From: Saprospiraceae bacterium
Lineage (GTDB): Bacteria; Bacteroidota; Bacteroidia; Chitinophagales; Saprospiraceae
Length of the DNA stretch: 6,889 nucleotides
NCBI GenBank assembly: GCA_020630455.1
Contig: JAHDBK010000200.1
Location: forward strand, 1-6,889
Direction: 5' to 3'
Position numbers and translations under genes: made by a program
The notes under the pieces: model-generated
What the model was told of the DNA's origin: nothing
Database searches by the model: none
What the model saw: only the letters and a program-made list of their open reading frames with translations
In this document: positions 1 to 5,692 of the stretch, piece by piece
Position numbering within the stretch: position 1 is the first letter of the stretch
How the letters are laid out: every line of letters begins with the position of its first letter

Positions 1-57
1 GTTTAAAAATTTATCACAATGAGAATCAATAGATTAAAATTTAAACATGCTCTTAAT

Positions 58-735
58 CTATTCTTGTATATTCAATATTTCAAGTGTTTTTTCATACAAA
101 ACACTTTCAAAGGGTTGGGATGCAACGATATAATCACTTATTTTCAATTGTTCTAAAGCCTGAGCAGTAGTATGCCCAATTACTACAATTTTTTGAGATT
201 GATAAGTATTGTTTTCAAAGAAAGCTTCTACATTTAAAGGACTTGTAAAAATGAGCAAATCAAAGGATTGATAAAAAGGTTTCTTTATTTTTTCATTATT
301 ATAAACCATTAAATCAATAACTATTAAATCCTCTTTGAGTAGAGTTTGAATACTTTTCTTGGATTGAGCTGCTCTAGGAAATAAAACCTTTTTTCCTTGA
401 GCTACCTTTTTAAACTCTTGAGCAGTTTCTTTAGGTTTTCCATTTCCAATAAAATCAGCTTTAATATTCATATTATGATACAAATAATCACTTGTTGATT
501 TACCTATACAAGCCCATTTTATTTTAGTATCTATTTCTTTGTTGATTTGTTCAAAGAAAAAACGAACTGCATTTTTACTATAAAAAAACACATAATCACA
601 AGAAGGGAAATGGGAAAAAGAAATGGGACTAAAAGATATTAAGGATTGTGAAATTACATCACAATTATATGCTTCTAATTGATGGAATAGACTATCTTCT
701 GATAATTCTCTAGATATAAATATAGTATACGTCAA
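58..735 (-). CDS. hemD: Uroporphyrinogen-III synthase (HemD)
   Basis: Cytoplasmic enzyme of tetrapyrrole (heme) synthesis; it cyclises hydroxymethylbilane to uroporphyrinogen III, inverting ring D. The 225-residue product has normal family length and the two-lobed HemD pattern, with motifs repeated in each half: FYSKNAVRFF (51-60) and IGKST (77-81), then FPRA (119-122), and in the second lobe FTSPLNVEAFF (163-173) and IGHTTAQAL (186-194). HemD sequences diverge strongly, so this motif order carries the call. The start must be TTG at 735-733: an in-frame TAA lies two codons upstream and the first in-frame ATG is at residue 89. The N-terminus TIFISREL is a typical first beta strand, so little or nothing is missing. 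Stop is TAG. No other heme gene is adjacent; upstream is the 736-1147 gap, so it may be transcribed alone or with lost neighbours. Function is fairly sure; the start codon is unusual. Confidence 0.88.
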   Translation of the reverse strand: MTYTIFISRELSEDSLFHQLEAYNCDVISQSLISFSPISFSHFPSCDYVFFYSKNAVRFFFEQINKEIDTKIKWACIGKSTSDYLYHNMNIKADFIGNGKPKETAQEFKKVAQGKKVLFPRAAQSKKSIQTLLKEDLIVIDLMVYNNEKIKKPFYQSFDLLIFTSPLNVEAFFENNTYQSQKIVVIGHTTAQALEQLKISDYIVASQPFESVLYEKTLEILNIQE

Positions 736-743
736 ATTTTAAA

Positions 744-1015
744 TTATTTTAAAATTGACATCAATATATAAATAATCACCAAACCAAATGAAATTTTTGT
801 GATCAAATATTCTATTCCTCGTCCTAATGTACCGATTTAAAGTGGTCTTAAATCATCTTTTATTGGCACTCATTTTTGATGCTAACCACATACCTCCTCC
901 AAAAAGGAAAGCACCTGCCAAAACTCCTAATACTAACATTCTCTAATCCTGTTTTACTGTTTATTAATATGAGTTGTTTTTTTGGTATTACAGTTATTGG
1001 TTTTCCATCTTGTTT
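744..1015 (-). pseudogene. Possible decayed small membrane-protein gene
   Basis: Three open pieces follow each other on the minus strand and could be one disrupted gene. Piece 1 (1015-863) is a 51-codon frame without ATG; it contains DGKPITVIPKKQLILI. Piece 2 (939-853) is a 28-residue ORF with its own ATG, a glycine-rich hydrophobic segment (MLVLGVLAGAFLFGGG) and a basic end. Piece 3 is in the frame entered by dropping one A from the AAAA run after residue 26 of piece 2: it reads DDLRPL, meets TAA at 839-837, then continues for 30 codons (836-747) as a charged turn and a second hydrophobic helix ending YILMSILK, stopping at 746-744. Joined, pieces 2 and 3 would be a roughly 65-residue protein with two membrane helices. 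The second half loosely recalls the second helix of SecG-like proteins, but the first half does not fit, so no family is named. It may simply be chance in AT-rich DNA. Confidence 0.25.
853..939 (-). CDS. Possible 28-residue hydrophobic small protein
   Basis: A free-standing reading of piece 2 of the region above: ATG at 939-937, TGA at 855-853. The product has one glycine-rich hydrophobic segment (residues 2-20) followed by a short polar tail with Lys and Arg, as in single-pass small membrane proteins. An AGGA lies about ten bases upstream and an in-frame TAG two codons upstream fixes the start. Base composition here is less AT-rich than the surrounding gap. It could be a real small protein, a fragment of a disrupted gene, or noise; no family is recognised. 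Confidence 0.2.
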   Translation of the reverse strand: MLVLGVLAGAFLFGGGMWLASKMSANKR

Positions 1016-1147
1016 TTAAATGGGGGAGATTGATTTGATTTATGTAAATATATAAAATTAAATTGATATTCAAAATATATTCAACAAAAAATTAATCATT
1101 ATTCTACATATATTTTAACAAATAATATGCCAGCAAAATCTCTTTAT

Positions 1148-2338
1148 TCACTTGTGTAAAATTTCAATGTATTGTTGAATGTATTTTTCTTTGCTATATG
1201 TAGATTTCTTATCTTTTTTAGCTTCTTCTTGAATCTTTTTCACCAATTCTTTTTGTTGAATTAATAATGCTAATTTTTCCTGTATAGCATGAGCATTGGA
1301 AGGAGGAATTAAAAAGCCATTTACTTCATCATTGATTTGTTCAGGAGTACCTGCCAAATTGGAAGCAATAATTACCTTTCCTAGAGCCATCGCTTCTAAA
1401 ACAACTAAGGGAAAACCTTCACTAGATTTAATTTGATAAAGAGAATTCTTTATTTTTAATTCTTCTTTTTGAATTGAAGGTAATAATACAATATCCGCTA
1501 ACTGCATATAATCTAAAGGTCGTTCTACCCAATCTACAAAGGTGATATTATCTAAATTATACTCATCTCTTTTTTGATATAAATAATCAACGTACTCTTT
1601 AAAATCGTCAAGTATTGAACCGAAGCACAAAACCATATATTGAGCATTTAGCACTTTCATTTCATTCATAGCATCTAAAAGATGATGGAGTCCCTTCATA
1701 GGCATGAGAGAAGAGAAGCACATGATGATAGTATATCCCTTTTTTTTATGATAATTAATCCAAGGAGAAACCGCTTCTTTATGGCTCAATTTTTCTATTA
1801 TAGGATAAGGATAAATGACCTTTGTGTTTTTTTGATTTTTTTGATTCAATTGTTTTTTTACCGCTTCACTCACTGCCGTAAATTGATTGGGAATGCTTTG
1901 AAAAATGTTCCAAAAAAAAGAACCAATGGCATTTTCAGTATGTACTTGGCTAACCATTGGAGTACTTTGTATTTTTTTAGCTAATCCCCATAAAATAACG
2001 GAACGAGGGTCATTGCAAAATATCAAGTCTATTTCTTCTTTTTTTAGTAACTTTACCAATTGGAAACTATATTTTAAATAGTCCCAAAAGAAAACTTTTA
2101 TTAATTTGAATATTGAATATTGGAGTATTTTTTTTCCGTAAATATCAAGAGCAGGAGGTGGTGGAACAACAATACAATGAACACCTGCTTTTCTTAAAAA
2201 ATCAGCAACTATTCCGTCTTGTGTCAATACAACAATTGCTTGAATAGACGGAGGCAATTCAATAATCAAATCTAGAAATAATTTTTGCGAACCTGCTATT
2301 AATTGCGGATAGGCTGTAGTAAATAACACTTTCTTCAT
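1148..2338 (-). CDS. GT4-family glycosyltransferase (GT-A)
   Basis: A GT-B-fold, retaining glycosyltransferase that would move a sugar from a nucleotide-sugar donor to a growing surface glycan at the cytoplasmic face. The 396-residue protein has normal length. The N-terminal acceptor half opens with MKKVLFTTAYPQLIAGSQ, where IAGSQ sits at the usual glycine-rich loop. The C-terminal donor half starts near 203; K215-G216 (MPMKG) match the donor-phosphate lysine position, though the usual preceding Arg is Ser. The EX7E motif is E307-E315 (EGFPLVVLE), followed by AMALGKVIIAS and AGTPEQI. Between LPS (286-288) and E307 lie 18 residues, where GT-B has two: a charged insertion. The ATG at 2338-2336 gives the family-typical start; an in-frame TTG at 2347 would add three residues inside GT-B and is less likely. 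Stop is TGA. Acceptor and sugar are unknown. No promoter is recognisable; it would lie inside GT-B's coding region. Confidence 0.85.
   Translation of the reverse strand: MKKVLFTTAYPQLIAGSQKLFLDLIIELPPSIQAIVVLTQDGIVADFLRKAGVHCIVVPPPPALDIYGKKILQYSIFKLIKVFFWDYLKYSFQLVKLLKKEEIDLIFCNDPRSVILWGLAKKIQSTPMVSQVHTENAIGSFFWNIFQSIPNQFTAVSEAVKKQLNQKNQKNTKVIYPYPIIEKLSHKEAVSPWINYHKKKGYTIIMCFSSLMPMKGLHHLLDAMNEMKVLNAQYMVLCFGSILDDFKEYVDYLYQKRDEYNLDNITFVDWVERPLDYMQLADIVLLPSIQKEELKIKNSLYQIKSSEGFPLVVLEAMALGKVIIASNLAGTPEQINDEVNGFLIPPSNAHAIQEKLALLIQQKELVKKIQEEAKKDKKSTYSKEKYIQQYIEILHK
2325..2334 (+). repeat. Left copy of 10-base direct repeat flanking B-C-D
   Basis: AACACTTTCT, identical to 5681-5690 and in the same orientation. 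It lies three bases before the TTG start of GT-B, in codons 2-5 of GT-A on the other strand. TAAA precedes both copies (one extra T here), and AACAAT follows both at different distances. It may mark the edge of an inserted block or be coincidence. Confidence 0.5.
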
Positions 2339-2340
2339 TG
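2336..2340. other. Shared divergent start of GT-A and GT-B
   Basis: The five bases CATTG contain the minus-strand ATG of GT-A (2338-2336) and the plus-strand TTG of GT-B (2338-2340), overlapping by one base. There is no intergenic region, so any promoter and leader for each gene must lie inside the other's coding sequence. An 8-base palindrome, ACAATTGT, follows at 2344-2351. Confidence 0.7.
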
Positions 2341-3429
2341 ACAACAATTGTACATATTATCTCATCATCTGATACGGGCGGAGCTCAAACGCTCCTACTC
2401 AATATATTGCAAAATATAGATACTTCCAAATATAGATTAATTGTCATTTGCAATCATGAGGGACATTATGTTTCTGATTTTCAAAATTATGCAAATAAAA
2501 CGTATCTTTTAAACTTTAATCATAAAAACCCATTAAAAGAGTTCTTCTTTGCTTATAATTTGTATTCAAAAATTAGAAAAATAATAATAAAAGAAAAAGT
2601 AGACATTGTTCACAATCACCTTTGGAAAGCTTGTTTTTATGGTTCACATGCCGCACAGGGAATAGTAAAAAAAGTATTCAACAACTTACATGGTGAATTA
2701 ATCAGTGAAGTAGAAGAATCTTCTTTAAAATTGAATTTATATAGATATTTATATCAAAAACTTCAAGGACGTTCCATTGCTATTTCTCATTATAACGCAA
2801 AGGAATTGGTAAAATTAGGAATAAAAAAAGAGGACATTACCGTTATTTATAATGCTATAGATGCAATATATTTTAATCATATTCACCATAAAAACATTAT
2901 TCATGATAATCCTTTTAATGTACTTTGTATTGCTCGAATCTTTCCACAAAAAGGAATTGATTACTTATTAGAAACAGCTGAAAAATTAGATAACAACATT
3001 CAAATAAATATCATCGGAGACGGAGTAGATTATAAAGAAATTTCTTTATTAATTAAGAAAAAAAACTTATCTAACATTCATTTATTAGGCTTCAAAAAAG
3101 ATGTGCGTCCTTATTTAGAACAAGCAGATGTTTTTGTTTTACCTTCGCGATGGGAAGGCTTCGGAATTGTACTCTTGGAAGCGATGGCCTATGAATTACC
3201 CATCATTGCATCTAATACAGGAGGCATTCCAGAGATAGTTCAACACGATAAAGGAGGACTGTTATTTGACGTAGGAAATATTAATCAACTTATTGAGCAT
3301 TTAATATTTTTAAAGAATAATATTGAAATTAGAAAAAGAATGGGAAATCACAATAAAGCCTATTTCTTAAAGCATTTCACCTTGAAAAAAATGATTGAAA
3401 ATCTAGATAAATTGTATACCAATAATTGA
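2338..3429 (+). CDS. GT4-family glycosyltransferase (GT-B)
   Basis: A retaining GT-B-fold glycosyltransferase, 363 residues, likely building a surface polysaccharide at the inner membrane. N-terminal half: TIVHIISSSDTGGAQ (3-17) with the glycine-rich loop G14-G15, then VDIVHNHLWKA (88-98), NLHGE (116-120) and IAISHYNAKEL (147-157), all standard GT4 landmarks. Donor half: CIARIFPQKG with R200 and K205, IIGDG (225-229), the EX7E motif E273-E281 (EGFGIVLLE), then AMAYELPIIAS and GGIPEIV. The start is TTG at 2338: an in-frame TAA lies five codons upstream of it, no ATG follows before the conserved first strand, and the resulting N-terminus fits the family exactly. It heads the B-C-D operon; its TGA stop overlaps the TTG of GT-C. 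EGFG after a short LPSRW linker is the most typical form, so catalytic activity is likely. Donor and acceptor cannot be told. Confidence 0.88.
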   Translation: MTTIVHIISSSDTGGAQTLLLNILQNIDTSKYRLIVICNHEGHYVSDFQNYANKTYLLNFNHKNPLKEFFFAYNLYSKIRKIIIKEKVDIVHNHLWKACFYGSHAAQGIVKKVFNNLHGELISEVEESSLKLNLYRYLYQKLQGRSIAISHYNAKELVKLGIKKEDITVIYNAIDAIYFNHIHHKNIIHDNPFNVLCIARIFPQKGIDYLLETAEKLDNNIQINIIGDGVDYKEISLLIKKKNLSNIHLLGFKKDVRPYLEQADVFVLPSRWEGFGIVLLEAMAYELPIIASNTGGIPEIVQHDKGGLLFDVGNINQLIEHLIFLKNNIEIRKRMGNHNKAYFLKHFTLKKMIENLDKLYTNN

Positions 3430-4523
3430 AATCCGCAGGAATCATATCAAAGTTGCCACCTCCTCCTAAAAATAAAGAAGGTTGGGCCTGGACTCAAGAA
3501 GTGTCGCCCGATACTTATCGGACAGATATAGCTTATCCTAAAATTTCTATCATTACGCCTACTTTTAACCAAGGAGCGTTTATTGAGCAAACCATTCGTT
3601 CTATTTTATTACAAAATTATCCTAATTTAGAGTATATCATAATTGATGGAGGCAGTACTGATGGAACCATCGAAATCATCAAAAAATATGAGCAATGGAT
3701 TAGTTATTGGACGAGTGAAAAAGACGATGGACAAACCCATGCCATCAATAAAGGTTTAAAACATTGTACAGGAAAAATTTTTAATTGGTTGAATAGTGAT
3801 GATTGGTATTTGCCCAATGCCCTTAAAATCATAGCAGAAGCATTTTATAACCACCCTAGTATCAATGTGGTATGTGGAAGAGAATATTTTTATCATAATG
3901 GAAATATAAAATTGAATCCTTTGCCCACATCTCTTTTTAAATCCTTTGAACAGACTTTATCCAAAACCCACCTCAATCAACCTACAACTTTTTTTAGATT
4001 AAAAATATATCAGGAATTTATTCCTTTGAGAGAAGATTTTCATTATATGTTTGATGCAGAAATATGGTTGAGATACCTCATTCAGCATGGTCAAAATCAT
4101 ATTTTAAAAATAGAACAAATCACCAATTATTTCAGATTACACGAAAGCTCTAAAACGCAAAGTTACCAAGAGCAATTTCATAGAGAACGACATACTCTGT
4201 TTTTAGCATTGCTTACAAATACAAACATCAAAAAATCAAGTCTTGATAAATTAAAAGTCTATCTCAAACCGCATTCAGAGGAGATTCCTCATTATTCTAT
4301 AAATATTCATCAAAAAGCATTAGAAAAATATATCATTAAAGAAATATTTATGGAAGCATTTTATAAAAATGAGATTACTTTTTGTCGTTCAATTTTGAGT
4401 GAGATTGTATTTTTTAATATTAATGATATTAAATTTACAATGAATAAATTTTGGGTTTGTTTACCTATCTTTTTAATAAAAAAATTAAAAAAATGGAATT
4501 TAAAGTACTTTATTGATAAATGA
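3426..4523 (+). CDS. GT2-family glycosyltransferase (GT-C)
   Basis: A GT-A-fold, inverting, metal-dependent glycosyltransferase of family GT2, 365 residues. A proline-rich leader KLPPPP (9-14) and GWAWT (19-23) precede the catalytic domain, a leader I associate with a subgroup of bacterial surface-glycan GT2 enzymes. The domain starts at ISIITPTFNQG (40-50); LEYIIIDGGSTDGT (68-81) holds the nucleotide-binding aspartates, GQTHAINKG (102-110) follows, and NSDDW (123-127) is the DXD-type metal site; DAEIWLR (210-216) fits the catalytic acid region. The last 100 or so residues match no domain I know; residues 343-358 form a hydrophobic then lysine-rich stretch that could touch the membrane. The start is TTG at 3426 in a TTGA overlap with GT-B, implying coupled translation; no in-frame ATG occurs before residue 208. 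The DNA goes from fairly GC-rich at the start to extremely AT-rich after about 4200. Confidence 0.88.
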   Translation: MKSAGIISKLPPPPKNKEGWAWTQEVSPDTYRTDIAYPKISIITPTFNQGAFIEQTIRSILLQNYPNLEYIIIDGGSTDGTIEIIKKYEQWISYWTSEKDDGQTHAINKGLKHCTGKIFNWLNSDDWYLPNALKIIAEAFYNHPSINVVCGREYFYHNGNIKLNPLPTSLFKSFEQTLSKTHLNQPTTFFRLKIYQEFIPLREDFHYMFDAEIWLRYLIQHGQNHILKIEQITNYFRLHESSKTQSYQEQFHRERHTLFLALLTNTNIKKSSLDKLKVYLKPHSEEIPHYSINIHQKALEKYIIKEIFMEAFYKNEITFCRSILSEIVFFNINDIKFTMNKFWVCLPIFLIKKLKKWNLKYFIDK

Positions 4524-5692
4524 TTAATAACAAAAATAAACATATTGCAATCATAAGCTATCGCTTTCCTCCGCATATTGATTCTATCGGTCATTATGCT
4601 TATAATTTGGCTTCTGAATTTCAAAAAGAGGGGCATGATATTGTAGTTTTTTGCGGAACTGAAGAAGAGGAGCAGGAGTATGAAATTACAGGTATTAAAG
4701 TTCATGCTTTCGTCAAAAAATGGAATATAAATAGCGGTCAAAACATTGTCAAAAAAATAAAAAAAGGTCAATTTGATTGTGTTTTATTTCAATATGATAT
4801 TTTTACTTATCATCCTCATGGGACTTCTTTTACATTGGTTTATATGCTGTATAAATTATCTCGTTTTGTACCCGTTTATACTACTTTTCATGAGGTACGA
4901 AATAAGATGAATTTCAGAAAACCTTTGAGAGTTATAAAGACTATTTTGCAAATTTTCACAGTCAAAACTATTCATCATTTTTCTAAAAAAGCCATTACAA
5001 GTAATCCGCTTTATCAAAGTTTACTTCGACTCCCCTACAAAGAAGCTGCTGTAATTCCAGTAGGTTCTAATATTCCTTTTGTTCATTTTCATGAAAATGA
5101 TTTCATAAAAACAAAACAAGATTTAGGTATTGAAGAAGGTGCTTTCATAATGGGTACATTCGGCAGACAAATCAGAAATATTGATGTAATTTTAAAAACA
5201 TTTTCACAAAGAAAACCAAGTAAAAATAAAGAATATTTGTTATTAATTGGAAAGATTAATTCAAATGTTTTAAATAAAATTCATTTGTTTATTCAAGAAA
5301 ATAACTTGCAAAAACACATCATCATCACAGGGGAATTAAGTGCCGAGCAAGTCTCATTACACTTACAATTATTAGACCTCTTTTTAATATTAGAACATAC
5401 TCATTCTAATGATGAATGGACGGGTATCAGTGGAAGAAATGGCAGTTTAGCCGCCGCTATAAGTCACCAATTGAATATTATTGGCACAGAAGGGGAACGC
5501 ACTAATGCTTTTTTAAAAGATAGTGAAGATATTCGTTTAATAGAGAAATTAAACAATGAGGCAATCAATAAAAAAATGGATTATTATGTAAATAAGAAAA
5601 ATAAGCCTAGACAGAGCAAATCTTTTAACCCTTTGCTTAGAAAACTTTTTGATTGGAAGTCAATTTTTGATAGATATAAAAACACTTTCTAA
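4520..5692 (+). CDS. Divergent GT4-like glycosyltransferase (GT-D)
   Basis: A 390-residue GT-B-fold protein, third in the operon; its ATG overlaps GT-C's stop as ATGA. The N-terminal half has HIAIISYRFPPH (8-19), DSIGHYAYNLA (21-31) at the glycine-loop position, VLFQYDIFTYHPHG (88-101) and TTFHEV (121-126), a pattern typical of one GT4 branch. The donor half has GTFGR (212-216), where R216 replaces the usual GR..K element, and LLIGK (241-245). The standard EX7E motif is absent: its place is taken by EWTGISGRNGSLAAAISHQL (299-318) followed by NIIGTEG. I remember an S-x-R-x-GSL-x-AA form from a GT4 subgroup, so this is probably a subfamily trait and not decay; that is from memory. Length is normal and the frame intact. 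Either an active transferase of that branch or, less likely, an inactive one. Stop is TAA, overlapping the stop of purK. Confidence 0.78.
   Translation: MINNKNKHIAIISYRFPPHIDSIGHYAYNLASEFQKEGHDIVVFCGTEEEEQEYEITGIKVHAFVKKWNINSGQNIVKKIKKGQFDCVLFQYDIFTYHPHGTSFTLVYMLYKLSRFVPVYTTFHEVRNKMNFRKPLRVIKTILQIFTVKTIHHFSKKAITSNPLYQSLLRLPYKEAAVIPVGSNIPFVHFHENDFIKTKQDLGIEEGAFIMGTFGRQIRNIDVILKTFSQRKPSKNKEYLLLIGKINSNVLNKIHLFIQENNLQKHIIITGELSAEQVSLHLQLLDLFLILEHTHSNDEWTGISGRNGSLAAAISHQLNIIGTEGERTNAFLKDSEDIRLIEKLNNEAINKKMDYYVNKKNKPRQSKSFNPLLRKLFDWKSIFDRYKNTF
5681..5690 (+). repeat. Right copy of 10-base direct repeat flanking B-C-D
   Basis: AACACTTTCT, identical to 2325-2334. It covers the last codons of GT-D (Asn-Thr-Phe) and the first base of its TAA, and ends within the stop overlap with purK. 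If the two copies recombined, the B-C-D block would be lost and purK's TAG would be followed directly, in frame, by GT-A from its third codon (AAA GTG TTA). Confidence 0.5.

Larger units (their letters stand above)
736..1147. other. Gap between hemD and GT-A without an intact gene
   Basis: This is the only long stretch without a convincing gene. It is very AT-rich, most of all at 1040-1130. On the minus strand 744-1015 holds three consecutive open pieces in different frames, described as a possible gene remnant. The part at 1016-1147, directly downstream of GT-A's TGA stop, holds a close direct repeat of ATATTCAA (1066-1073 and 1077-1084) but no convincing hairpin with a T-tract. I see no RNA gene, and no clear TTTG/TAnnTTTG promoter of the Bacteroidota type that I could place for hemD. 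Confidence 0.6.

Noticed and set aside
1..46. Inverted repeat GTTTAAA/TTTAAAC downstream of hemD as a terminator
   Set aside because: Only seven base pairs, all but one A-T, with a 32-base loop and no clean T-tract; common by chance in this composition.
1682..1984. Plus-strand 100-residue open frame
   Set aside because: It lies entirely antisense within GT-A, whose conserved motifs show which strand is coding; the translation has no recognisable features.
2339..2347. Upstream TTG start for GT-A adding three residues
   Set aside because: The ATG at 2338 gives the canonical MKKVLF start; the extension has no family support and lies within GT-B.
2338..2360. TTGACA followed by TATTAT as a promoter
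   Set aside because: The spacing is 11 bases rather than about 17, it lies after the GT-B start, and Bacteroidota use a different consensus.
4361..4771. Minus-strand 136-residue open frame
   Set aside because: Antisense to the end of GT-C and the start of GT-D; its Phe/Ile-rich product is what antisense of Lys/Asn-rich AT-rich coding gives.
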